Shown here one piece after another: positions 1 to 6,527 of a stretch of DNA of 8,990 bases; position 1 is the first letter of the stretch, and every line of letters starts with the position of its first letter. This DNA comes from Candidatus Zixiibacteriota bacterium (lineage in GTDB: Bacteria > SM23-81), in assembly GCA_030628225.1 (NCBI GenBank), contig DAOVRJ010000090.1:1-8990 (forward strand). Direction: 5' to 3'. The translations under genes and the position numbers were made by a program. A model generated the notes under the pieces. The model searched no databases. It was not told where the DNA came from and saw only the letters and a list, made by a program, of their open reading frames with translations.

Positions 1-863
1 ATCGGTTCGAAATCGAGTGGTTCTGGCCCGTTCGGCCGGATCTGCGTCTGAGAGCTGAACAGCGGTTAACCTACGTCGACTATGAGAAGAGCACAACCTA
101 TTTCCATGACTATTGGCTCGGCCAGATCGCGGCGGGCGTGCAGCTGGATCTGGGTTTGGTGTGGAATCTGGCTGTGGACTATTACTTAGCCAAAAAGGAA
201 GTTCCCGACTCCAGCGGGCTGGACTATCAAAGTCACTTGTTGACCTCCTCATTGGACGGCTTTGTAGGTTGGAAGTTCATGTTTCGTCTGGATGGCCAGA
301 TGGAAAGGCGGCGAGCTGAGCAGCAAGAGAAGCGGCAGGATTATCTGGACCTGACCGGTGACGGTGAGCTGGAGTATGAACTGAGCTCCAATATCAGTCT
401 GGTGTTCAAAGGAGATTTTGAGCATATGTTTTACGATAATTCCGACGAAATCTACTATAACTTCTGGACAGCCACCGGCAAGCTGGGATTATCCCGAAAT
501 ATCCATCCTGCCTTCAGCGTGTCTCTGCTGCCCATGTTGCGTCGATCAAAGGCTAAGGACACATCCATCGGCGAAACCTACCATGAGCTGGGAGTGGAGT
601 TGGATCTGGATTACAGTGGGATAGGCCGGCTATGGGCCAATCTGGCCATAGAATTTGGAGCGCGCGATTATGAGGAAACTGAAGAAGAAAGTTTTTACAG
701 CGGGTATACCTACCTTCATCCCACCCTGCTGTTGAATTACCGCATCAGCGATGAGGTCAGCATCGATCTTTTCGCCGACCATGAGCCGGAATGGCACAAG
801 CAAAAAGAGGATGATTTCGCCACCAGCCTCTTCTCCTGTTCCCTGAATTATCGCTTTCGGTAG
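1..863 (+). CDS. Outer-membrane beta-barrel-like protein, 3' part only
   Basis: The reading frame is open from the left edge (first full codon at position 3) to TAG at 861-863, so the true start lies outside the window. About 286 residues are visible. They show short alternating polar/hydrophobic stretches rich in Tyr, Trp and Phe separated by acidic turns, and the chain ends in the aromatic-rich strand LNYRFR. This pattern is typical of transmembrane beta-strands of outer-membrane barrels, where the last strand usually ends in an aromatic residue; here one Arg follows the final Phe. No enzymatic motif is visible and I cannot name a family. A likely role is an outer-membrane channel or anchor, but the missing N-terminus could hold other domains such as repeats or a periplasmic part. 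An intrinsic terminator follows 33 bp after the stop, so this gene ends its transcript. Internal GTG at 138 is not a convincing start because the same barrel-like pattern continues upstream of it. Confidence 0.75.
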   Translation, partial: RFEIEWFWPVRPDLRLRAEQRLTYVDYEKSTTYFHDYWLGQIAAGVQLDLGLVWNLAVDYYLAKKEVPDSSGLDYQSHLLTSSLDGFVGWKFMFRLDGQMERRRAEQQEKRQDYLDLTGDGELEYELSSNISLVFKGDFEHMFYDNSDEIYYNFWTATGKLGLSRNIHPAFSVSLLPMLRRSKAKDTSIGETYHELGVELDLDYSGIGRLWANLAIEFGARDYEETEEESFYSGYTYLHPTLLLNYRISDEVSIDLFADHEPEWHKQKEDDFATSLFSCSLNYRFR

Positions 864-896
864 GATAGGTCCTCCAGTATTGCGGGGAGAGTAGCT

Positions 897-922
897 CGCG
901 CTCAAAAAGAGCGCGGTTTTTT
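897..922 (+). terminator. Rho-independent terminator after the barrel gene
   Basis: A perfect 7-bp stem, CGCGCTC (897-903) and GAGCGCG (909-915), encloses a loop of five A residues and is followed by GTTTTTT. This is a textbook intrinsic terminator. It separates the barrel gene from the transcript that starts near 985. Confidence 0.9.
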
Positions 923-949
923 CATGTCTGCAGCCGGAGCGATTTTATC

Positions 950-978
950 TTGACAAAGGTCCGGGGATGTTGTAATGT
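950..978 (+). promoter_or_regulatory. Candidate sigma-70-type promoter
   Basis: A perfect -35 hexamer TTGACA lies at 950-955. Two -10 readings are possible: TAATGT at 973-978 with a 17-bp spacer but a weak match, or TGTAAT at 971-976 with a good match but a 15-bp spacer. It lies just after a terminator and upstream of a 379-bp noncoding stretch, a sensible place for the promoter of the DUF4159 gene. That would give a leader of about 260 nt. Confidence 0.55.
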
Positions 979-1011
979 TAAACGGTGAGAGGGAGGTAGA
1001 GAGGTCGTTGT

Positions 1012-1079
1012 TTTCCAGGCGCGAGCTTCGACAGACGAGCATCGTAACCAGCTTCGACGAAGATAAACGAGCTTGGAAA
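1012..1079 (+). promoter_or_regulatory. Structured leader segment with closing stem and direct repeats
   Basis: TTTCCAGGC (1012-1020) can pair with GCTTGGAAA (1071-1079), 9 bp with one G-U wobble, closing a 50-nt interior. Inside, AGCTTCGAC occurs twice (1024-1032 and 1050-1058) and ACGAGC twice (1035-1040 and 1067-1072). The segment would be transcribed from the promoter near 950. I recognise no known riboswitch or small RNA. It may be a regulatory leader or just another short-word intergenic repeat. Confidence 0.35.
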
Positions 1080-1085
1080 TAACAT

Positions 1086-1206
1086 AGGATTCAAGGAGTC
1101 AAGGGGTCCAGGATTCGAGGGGAAAGGCAATTGAAAGCCTGGTATCCTTACCGGGGTTGTGGTCGGGGGTCCCTTGAACCCTGGAATCCTTAAATCCTCG
1201 AATCCT
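1086..1206. repeat. Pair of inverted octamer arrays
   Basis: Five consecutive 8-bp units of the form AGGRKTCN run from 1086 to 1125 (AGGATTCA, AGGAGTCA, AGGGGTCC, AGGATTCG, AGGGGAAA). Five more in the opposite orientation run from 1167 to 1206; read on the minus strand they are AGGATTCG, AGGATTTA, AGGATTCC, AGGGTTCA and AGGGACCC. The two 40-bp arrays are separated by 41 bp and could fold into a long imperfect hairpin. They lie in the presumed 5' leader of the DUF4159 gene, ending 36 bp before its start codon. They do not encode anything convincing. Confidence 0.85.
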
Positions 1207-1230
1207 ATCTTTCAAAAGACAGAAGCTAAC

Positions 1231-1235
1231 AGGAG
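1231..1235 (+). promoter_or_regulatory. Ribosome binding site deciding the DUF4159 start
   Basis: AGGAG lies 7 nt before ATG at 1243. The frame is also open upstream to a GTG at 1159, but that extension would translate the octamer repeat array and would put the signal peptide in mid-protein, so 1243 is preferred. Confidence 0.7.
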
Positions 1236-1242
1236 CAGCTAC

Positions 1243-1944
1243 ATGTCCAAGCGAGACCATCGCAGATGGGTTTCCTGTCTCCTCCTGGGCCTCGTCATCC
1301 TTATGGGGGAAGCCTACACCCATACCCTGGCCCAGGGCCTTGGCTGCGGCGATAAGCTGGCCGTGGCCAGGCTGCAGTATGGTGGGGGAGGTGATTGGTA
1401 TAACGACCGGTCCATTATTCCCAACCTGATGTGCGAGGTCAACAGAAGGACCGAGATAGAAGCCCTGGAGGAGGAGATCATCCTGGAGCTGACCGACGCG
1501 GAGCTGTTTCAGCACCCCTTTCTGTTCATGACCGGCCACGGCAACATCCGGCTCAGCGAAGAGGAGATCCAGCGGCTGCGCCTGTATCTCACCCACGGCG
1601 GCTTCCTGTACGCCGATGACGATTACGGCATGGACGAGGCCTTTCGCCGGGAGATCAGAAGGGTTTTTCCGGAGAAAGAGCTGCTGGAGCTGCCCTTCAG
1701 TCACCCCATCTATCACACGCTGTACGATTTCCCCTCCGGCCTGCCCAAGATCCACGAGCACGATGGCCATCCACCTCAGGGTTTGGGCCTGTTCCACGAG
1801 GGCAGGCTGATTCTCTTCTACACCTATGAGACCAACATCAGCGACGGCTGGGCCGATGCAGAGGTGCATCAGGATCCCCCGGAGATCAGGGAGCAGGCCT
1901 TTCGGATGGGGCTAAATATCATCATCTACGCCTTGTTGTACTAA
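1243..1944 (+). CDS. Secreted DUF4159-domain protein
   Basis: The product is 233 residues. Residues 1-31 form a classical Sec signal peptide: a basic start (MSKRDHRR), a hydrophobic core (VSCLLLGLVILMG) and a plausible cleavage site after TLA at residue 31. The mature part matches the DUF4159 family as I know it: an N-terminal ARLQYGGGGDWYND motif, a central FMTGHGNIRLSEEE segment, GGFLYADDDYGMD, then SHPIYH, PKIHEHDG, FHEGRLI and a final segment resembling the family's C-terminal GVNIxxYAL. The fold is expected to resemble a glutamine-amidotransferase-like sandwich, but no catalytic function is established for the family. The location is likely periplasmic. The domain takes up nearly the whole mature protein, and the gene ends 52 bp before the next one, so the two may be cotranscribed. 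The family call is strong; the biochemical function is unknown. Confidence 0.88.
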   Translation: MSKRDHRRWVSCLLLGLVILMGEAYTHTLAQGLGCGDKLAVARLQYGGGGDWYNDRSIIPNLMCEVNRRTEIEALEEEIILELTDAELFQHPFLFMTGHGNIRLSEEEIQRLRLYLTHGGFLYADDDYGMDEAFRREIRRVFPEKELLELPFSHPIYHTLYDFPSGLPKIHEHDGHPPQGLGLFHEGRLILFYTYETNISDGWADAEVHQDPPEIREQAFRMGLNIIIYALLY

Positions 1945-1985
1945 AATCAGAGCTGGGCAAGGATCTTTTGGCAATTTCATGTAGT

Positions 1986-1990
1986 GGAGG
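1986..1990 (+). promoter_or_regulatory. Ribosome binding site of the ACT-like gene
   Basis: GGAGG, part of the longer purine run GGAGGAAGG, sits 6 nt before ATG at 1997 and fixes that start. Confidence 0.7.
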
Positions 1991-1996
1991 AAGGTC

Positions 1997-3901
1997 ATGG
2001 CCACTTCCAGGACCAAGGGCCAGAGGGTGCCGGCGGTGCCGGATATACTGCGCAAGAGCTTGCGCAGGGAGAGGATCCAGGTTTCACCTAAAAGGCTGGC
2101 TCAGTATCTCCAGGAGCTTCGCGGCGCCCGGCGTGTCTTTCCCCTCGACCAGGAACGAGCGATGTTCGTGGGATTGATGGAACAGTGGCGAAAGACCAAG
2201 GATGCCAAGACCGTGGTATTTATCTCCAGAATGGACAACGAGGAATCTTTCCCGACCACGGTGAGCTTCGGCGTTTTGGGCTCCGACTGGCCTGGTCTGT
2301 CAGAGAGCTGTATCGGAGTGCTTCACCAGAAGGGCTGGAACATCGTATTCGCCAAAGGAATGGTGGTAGAGCATAAAGGCCAGCAGTTAGGCGTGGTGAT
2401 CATGGCCGTGGAGGTGAGGTCCGCCGAAGAGATGAAACGGCTGGCCAAAGAGAGGGAAAGGCTGGCTGAATCTCTGTCCAAAGCCAGCATCGGAAGCCTG
2501 GCCAAGGCCTATCTCATCGCCCGGGAGGGCAGGCGCCTGGAGACATACAGCCGGGTCATCGAGGCAATTGCCAGGCAGTGTTCTGCGGAGGAACGGGAGG
2601 GACTTTTAGGCCCAAAGGGTGAGGCGGTGATGTTCTTTGCCAGCCGGCCCGAGGAGTACGTTTTCGAGAGAAAGACCAAGGATCTGGTCGACCAGATCAT
2701 AACCAATTATCGTTTTCTCAAAAGGGTGAGGGAGACCGGCGGCCGTCCTCAGGTGTGGATTAAGAGCCTGAAGACGGTCCGGGAGCACCTGACCGGGATC
2801 ACGGTGGCCGGGTACGATCGGGAGTTTTCCCTTAACGATTGCCTGGAGGCCATCGGACATGCCGTTCCCGGTTTTAAGCGCAAGTTCAACAAAGAATTCA
2901 CTACAGATGATGGCATTACCATGTATCGTCTGGAGATCTGCAATAGCCAGGCTCAGCCTTTTCCCCGGGAGGAGACAGACCACATTCGCAGGGCCTTGCT
3001 CCAGATGGCCACCAGCAAGAAATTTCAGCGAGCCAAGTGGACCGAAGCCCCTGGTGGCTTCGAGCACTATGTTCGAGCCATCATTCCCTTTCTGCTGAAG
3101 GAGTTCAGGATCTCCCAGATACCACAGGTGTACATGAGCGTGGCCACGTCCACCGATTTCTTTCTGGAGTTTAAGATTATCATCATTCTGTCCGGAGATA
3201 GGACCACCCAGGAAAAGAAGATCTTCAGATGCGTGGAGGCCCTGGAACTAGCTTCCGGGCTAACTGTTCTGTCTACGAAGCCGCCCAGGATCATGGGCAC
3301 GGAGGGGATCAATATCATCGATTTGCGGGCCGACCTGGACCGTTTCTCCGACCGGCAGGGGGTATATGAGACCATCGAGGAGCAGTTGGGCCGGGTGATC
3401 GGTCAGTTCAGGGATTTCGACGAGGGCATGCGCATCATGGAGACCAAAAAGCTCAGCCAGGTGCGGGAGCATTTCAGGAGAACCCGGGAAGTCCTGGTTC
3501 GGGAGTTTTACTACCAGCTGGAGGATTTTTATCGGGTCAGCGCTTCCGTGGAGGAGCTGGCCCAGCAGATCCGCATGGGCATCCGCACCATCAGGCGCCT
3601 GGCCAGATCGGATACACCCTTCGTCATCGAGGGCAAGAACGCGCAGATGGGCAGGGGGGCTGGCATGAGCACAGCCACTCTGGTCTGTATTGCCTTCGAT
3701 CCCCAAATCCCGGGCTTTACCGGATGTTTGAGCACCTTGAGCTCCTATGAAACGACCATGAGCAGAGTGGAGCGGGAGGAAGCCACGGTGCTGCTCCTTA
3801 AGCTGGCCAAGGAAGGGGCTGCCCTTGATGCCGCCGGCTTAAGGCAGCTTCTTCGAGAACTGCGTAAGTCTCTCACAGTCTGCATCATGGGGATAGACTG
3901 A
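1997..3901 (+). CDS. Large ACT-like domain protein of unknown function
   Basis: A 634-residue soluble protein with no signal peptide and no membrane segment. Residues about 88-140 look like an ACT domain: a beta-strand (TTVSFGVLGSDWPGLSES), a helix (CIGVLHQKGWNIVFAKG), then strands ending GVVIMAVEV. Residues about 141-165 are a charged helix. Residues about 265-315 repeat the logic of an ACT fold (GITVAGYDREFSLNDCLEAI, then KFNKEFTTDDGITMYRLEI), and 375-420 may be a third strand-rich unit. Residues about 450-540 are mostly helical and Arg/Glu-rich. A Gly-rich segment, QMGRGAGMSTAT, lies at 550-561. I recognise no catalytic domain and cannot name the family. ACT units bind small ligands such as amino acids and regulate attached or partner proteins; the tandem layout recalls the regulatory N-terminus of large NAD-glutamate dehydrogenases, but the dehydrogenase domain is absent. 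A cytoplasmic ligand sensor is an inference. It lies 52 bp after the DUF4159 gene. Confidence 0.8.
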   Translation: MATSRTKGQRVPAVPDILRKSLRRERIQVSPKRLAQYLQELRGARRVFPLDQERAMFVGLMEQWRKTKDAKTVVFISRMDNEESFPTTVSFGVLGSDWPGLSESCIGVLHQKGWNIVFAKGMVVEHKGQQLGVVIMAVEVRSAEEMKRLAKERERLAESLSKASIGSLAKAYLIAREGRRLETYSRVIEAIARQCSAEEREGLLGPKGEAVMFFASRPEEYVFERKTKDLVDQIITNYRFLKRVRETGGRPQVWIKSLKTVREHLTGITVAGYDREFSLNDCLEAIGHAVPGFKRKFNKEFTTDDGITMYRLEICNSQAQPFPREETDHIRRALLQMATSKKFQRAKWTEAPGGFEHYVRAIIPFLLKEFRISQIPQVYMSVATSTDFFLEFKIIIILSGDRTTQEKKIFRCVEALELASGLTVLSTKPPRIMGTEGINIIDLRADLDRFSDRQGVYETIEEQLGRVIGQFRDFDEGMRIMETKKLSQVREHFRRTREVLVREFYYQLEDFYRVSASVEELAQQIRMGIRTIRRLARSDTPFVIEGKNAQMGRGAGMSTATLVCIAFDPQIPGFTGCLSTLSSYETTMSRVEREEATVLLLKLAKEGAALDAAGLRQLLRELRKSLTVCIMGID

Positions 3902-4051
3902 ATTCCTCTGTATTGTTGCCAATCTTACCCGGCAGGTTTTTTAGAGCCAAACGCGTTGAATGCTGAGCCGTTCTTTGCTATCCCTCCAGGCCGGGAAAAC
4001 GTCCCATCTATTCTGCCGATAAAATGCTTAGCCCTGAGGATGTGGTGATCC
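3902..4051 (+). other. 150-bp intergenic gap
   Basis: There is a weak terminator-like element: TTGCC (3916-3920) can pair with GGCAG (3931-3935) around a 10-nt loop, followed by GTTTTTT (3936-3942). A weak promoter-like pair, TTGAAT at 3956-3961 and TATCCC at 3979-3984, has 17-bp spacing. Neither is convincing alone, but together they fit a transcript boundary between the ACT-like gene and the tld run. Confidence 0.35.
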
Positions 4052-4915
4052 TTGGACTCCGTGCAACATAGAAAAGAAGCCCTCAGAGCTTATGGCTATG
4101 TGGGCCTGGCCGTCATTCTGCTGGCCGAGATACTGATGTTCCTGCGGGTGGAGCCCGTCTATACCTTCTTCACGCCCATCGTCTGGTCGGGCTACATCCT
4201 GTTTGTTGACAGCATCATCTGCAAGATCCAGGGGCGCTCCCTGATCAGCCATCGCCGGGGGGAACTTCTGTTCATGCTCTTTTTCTCTCTGGCTTTCTGG
4301 CTGATCTTCGAGCTCTATAATCTGCATATTAAAAATTGGCACTATGTTGGGTTTCCCCGGCAGTTGTGGGCCACGTGCCTGGGTTGTGGCTGGGCTTTCG
4401 CCACCATCCTGCCGGCCATTCTGCTCACCGCCAGGTTACTGGAGCTGGTGGGTTTTCCCAAAGTGACCGTGCCCAGGGTCAGGATAGGTGGAGGACTTCG
4501 CTGGACGCTCATCGTCCTGGGCGCTCTTTGCCTGACGGTTCCGCTACTGCTGCCCTTCTCCATGGCCAGGCACCTGATCGCTCCCATATGGCTGGGTTTC
4601 ATCTTCCTGTTTGATCCCATCAATCACATGCGGGGTAGATGGTCCCTTCTGGGAGATCTTGGGCGCGGGGATCTGTCCCGGATATTAGTGCTTTTCGCCT
4701 CCGGTCTCATCTGCGGTCTTCTGTGGGAGTTCTGGAACTACTGGGCAAAGGCCAGGTGGATCTATGCCGTTCCCTTTGCCTTCGGTCCCAGGATCTTCGA
4801 GATGCCCCTGGGGGGATATCTGGGCTTTTTACCCTTTGCCATTGAATGTTATGTGATGTGTGTCTTTGTGATGACCCTTCGCCAACGGAGCTGGTTTCCG
4901 GGACGAGAGGTTTGA
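4052..4915 (+). CDS. Duplicated polytopic membrane protein of unknown function
   Basis: A 287-residue hydrophobic protein with roughly seven or eight membrane segments. It is an internal duplication: residues about 37-130 align with about 174-275. Shared landmarks are TPIVWSGYILFVD (41-53) with APIWLGFIFLFD (177-188), RGEL (69-72) with RGDL (205-208), FELYN (86-90) with WEFWNY (225-230), WHYVGFP (96-102) with WIYAVPF (236-242), and a Gly-rich helix after each. An Asp (53, 188) and a Glu (87, 226) within or beside membrane helices are kept in both halves, suggesting a functional site or a symmetric pore. I cannot assign a family. The frame opens after a TGA at 4046-4048, so TTG at 4052, 11 nt after GAGGA (4036-4040), is the earliest start; GTG at 4061 is an alternative. 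The stop overlaps a possible tldD start (TGATG), implying one operon. Confidence 0.8.
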   Translation: MDSVQHRKEALRAYGYVGLAVILLAEILMFLRVEPVYTFFTPIVWSGYILFVDSIICKIQGRSLISHRRGELLFMLFFSLAFWLIFELYNLHIKNWHYVGFPRQLWATCLGCGWAFATILPAILLTARLLELVGFPKVTVPRVRIGGGLRWTLIVLGALCLTVPLLLPFSMARHLIAPIWLGFIFLFDPINHMRGRWSLLGDLGRGDLSRILVLFASGLICGLLWEFWNYWAKARWIYAVPFAFGPRIFEMPLGGYLGFLPFAIECYVMCVFVMTLRQRSWFPGREV

Positions 4916-4927
4916 TGACTGCTGAGA

Positions 4928-4933
4928 GGGAGG
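4928..4933 (+). promoter_or_regulatory. Ribosome binding site deciding the tldD start
   Basis: GGGAGG lies 5 nt before ATG at 4939. A second in-frame ATG at 4915, overlapping the upstream stop, has GAGAGG (4905-4910) 4 nt before it. The 4939 start puts the twin arginines at the very N-terminus, as is usual for Tat signals, so it is preferred. Confidence 0.65.
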
Positions 4934-4938
4934 TTTCT

Positions 4939-6450
4939 ATGAGAAGAAGAGAATTCCTCAAAAAAAGCGCTCGCGGCACCGGTGTCATCATGGTCTCGCC
5001 TCTTTTGCTGAGTGCTCTGGGCACCGGAGAAGGTCTTTGCCTGGAGACCGGGGCCTCGCCTCTGTTGGATTTGGGCAGGGAAGACCTGGACAAATTGCTG
5101 GGCATAGCACTGGCCAGGGGGGGCGACTTCGCCGATATCTATGTGGAACGGCGCCTGAGACGTCACATCGTCATGGAGGAGAACCGCATCGCCTCCATCC
5201 ATCTGGGGATAGATCGGGGCGTGGGGGTGCGGGTGATCGCCGGCGACGCCACCGGGTATGCCTACTCGGAAGATCTTTCCCTCAAGAAGCTGCAGGAGGC
5301 GGCTGGCACAGCCTCTGCGGTGGCCCGCTCCGGTGGTAAAACCACCCCGGTGTCTGTTTCCCGGGGCACGGTTTCCGATCTCATCCCGGCCAGGATTCCG
5401 CTGGAGAGCGTAGCCGAGGACGAAAGGCTACAGGTGATCGGCCGGGCCAACGACGCGGCCAGATCTTATGATGGCCGGATCAGACAGGTCACCGTCACCT
5501 ACCTTGAGGAGGTCAAGGAGATCGCCATGGCTAACTCCGAGGGGGTCTGGGTGGAGGACAGGCAGCCGCTGATCTACTTCATCGTCAACGCCCTGGCTAC
5601 CGGGGGCGGCGCAAGACATCGCGGCCGGCGGAGGATCAGCGCTCACTCGGGATTCGAGCTCTTCGACGGGGACAGGCCGGAGGAGGTGGGTAAAGGAGCC
5701 GCCCGGGAGGCGGTGACCATGCTGGCAGCCATCGAGGCTCCCGCCGGTCAGATGCCGGTGATCACCTCCAGCGGATGGGGGGGCGTGCTGTTCCACGAGG
5801 CCGTGGGCCACGGGCTGGAGGCCGATGGCATTCAGCGGGGGACCTCTTTCTACGTCGGCAAGGTGGGCCAAAAGGTGGGCTCTGAATTGGTCACCCTGGT
5901 GGATGACGCCACCGTGCCCGGTCTCCGCGGATCCTTCAATGTGGACGATGAGGGAACTGTTTCCCAGCGCAAGGTGCTCATCGAGAAGGGCATCCTCCGC
6001 GGCTACATGTACGACAAGCTGACCGCCAGGCAGTTAGGGGCTTCATCCACGGGCAGCGGCCGCCGGCAGTCCTTCAAGCACTATCCCCTGGTGCGCATGA
6101 CCAACACCTTCGTGCTGGCCGGGCAGGCCAAACCGGAGGAGGTCTTTGCTGCCACCAAGAAGGGCTTATATGCGGCGGAATTCGTCGGGGGGGTGGTGGA
6201 CACCACTTCAGGGAGCTTCACCTTCACTGTCCGGGAGGCCTACCTCATCGAGAATGGCCGGATGACCAGTCCGGTGAAGGGGGTCACGCTCATCGGCAGC
6301 GGCCCCGAGGTGCTGCGGACCATCGACATGGTGGCCGACGACCTGGACTATGCCCCCGGCACATGCGGCAAGGGCCAGTGGGTGCCCGTCACCTGTGGGG
6401 AGCCCACCCTGCGCATAGGCAAGATCACCGTGGGAGGGACTAAGACCTGA
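4939..6450 (+). CDS. tldD: TldD family metalloprotease with Tat signal
   Basis: A 503-residue protein of the TldD/PmbA family. The N-terminus MRRREFLKKSARG followed by a hydrophobic stretch (GVIMVSPLLLSALG) is a twin-arginine signal peptide, predicting folded export through the Tat pathway. The metal site motif HExxxH is intact as HEAVGH, residues 286-291 (His286, Glu287, His291). The family's C-terminal metal-ligand Cys is Cys476 in TCGKGQ, and the end (LRIGKITVGGT) is typical. In characterised systems TldD supplies the zinc site of a TldD-TldE heteromer that degrades unfolded peptides and processes microcin B17 leader or CcdA. The protein is slightly longer than E. coli TldD because of the signal. 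Cys34 near the signal end lacks a proper lipobox (Leu at -1), so lipidation is unlikely. It lies between the duplicated membrane protein and tldE, all in one direction. Family call very secure; Tat export strongly suggested; substrate unknown. Confidence 0.95.
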   Translation: MRRREFLKKSARGTGVIMVSPLLLSALGTGEGLCLETGASPLLDLGREDLDKLLGIALARGGDFADIYVERRLRRHIVMEENRIASIHLGIDRGVGVRVIAGDATGYAYSEDLSLKKLQEAAGTASAVARSGGKTTPVSVSRGTVSDLIPARIPLESVAEDERLQVIGRANDAARSYDGRIRQVTVTYLEEVKEIAMANSEGVWVEDRQPLIYFIVNALATGGGARHRGRRRISAHSGFELFDGDRPEEVGKGAAREAVTMLAAIEAPAGQMPVITSSGWGGVLFHEAVGHGLEADGIQRGTSFYVGKVGQKVGSELVTLVDDATVPGLRGSFNVDDEGTVSQRKVLIEKGILRGYMYDKLTARQLGASSTGSGRRQSFKHYPLVRMTNTFVLAGQAKPEEVFAATKKGLYAAEFVGGVVDTTSGSFTFTVREAYLIENGRMTSPVKGVTLIGSGPEVLRTIDMVADDLDYAPGTCGKGQWVPVTCGEPTLRIGKITVGGTKT

Positions 6451-6516
6451 GATACAGTTGAGGAGACAGTAACAGTGGCACTTCCCGACAAGAAATGAAC
6501 AGGTTGGATTCTTCGC

Positions 6517-6521
6517 GGAGG
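6517..6521 (+). promoter_or_regulatory. Ribosome binding site deciding the tldE TTG start
   Basis: GGAGG, within the extended match GGAGGTGAG, lies 6 nt before TTG at 6528. An in-frame TGA at 6522-6524 closes the frame just upstream, so no longer N-terminus, and hence no signal peptide, can be hidden there. Confidence 0.8.
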
Positions 6522-6527
6522 TGAGTT

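Noticed and set aside
1159-1242. N-terminal extension of the DUF4159 protein from GTG at 1159
   Set aside because: It would translate the octamer array, lacks a good ribosome binding site and would bury the signal peptide.
1099-1869. 256-codon open frame on the minus strand
   Set aside because: It is antisense to the DUF4159 gene, which has a signal peptide, family motifs and a ribosome binding site; the minus-strand product has no recognisable features.
2606-3067. 153-codon open frame on the minus strand
   Set aside because: It lies inside the ACT-like gene on the opposite strand and reads as a shadow frame.
5026-5041. Possible lipoprotein cysteine at TldD residue 34
   Set aside because: The residue before the Cys is Leu and the preceding residues do not form a lipobox.
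5428-5871. 147-codon minus-strand open frame within tldD
   Set aside because: It is a shadow of the strongly supported tldD gene, where GC-rich codons suppress antisense stops.
6460-6498. Short GTG frame of seven codons between tldD and tldE with GAGGAG upstream
   Set aside because: Seven codons with no conserved pattern visible; a ribosome-binding-like purine run is common by chance here.
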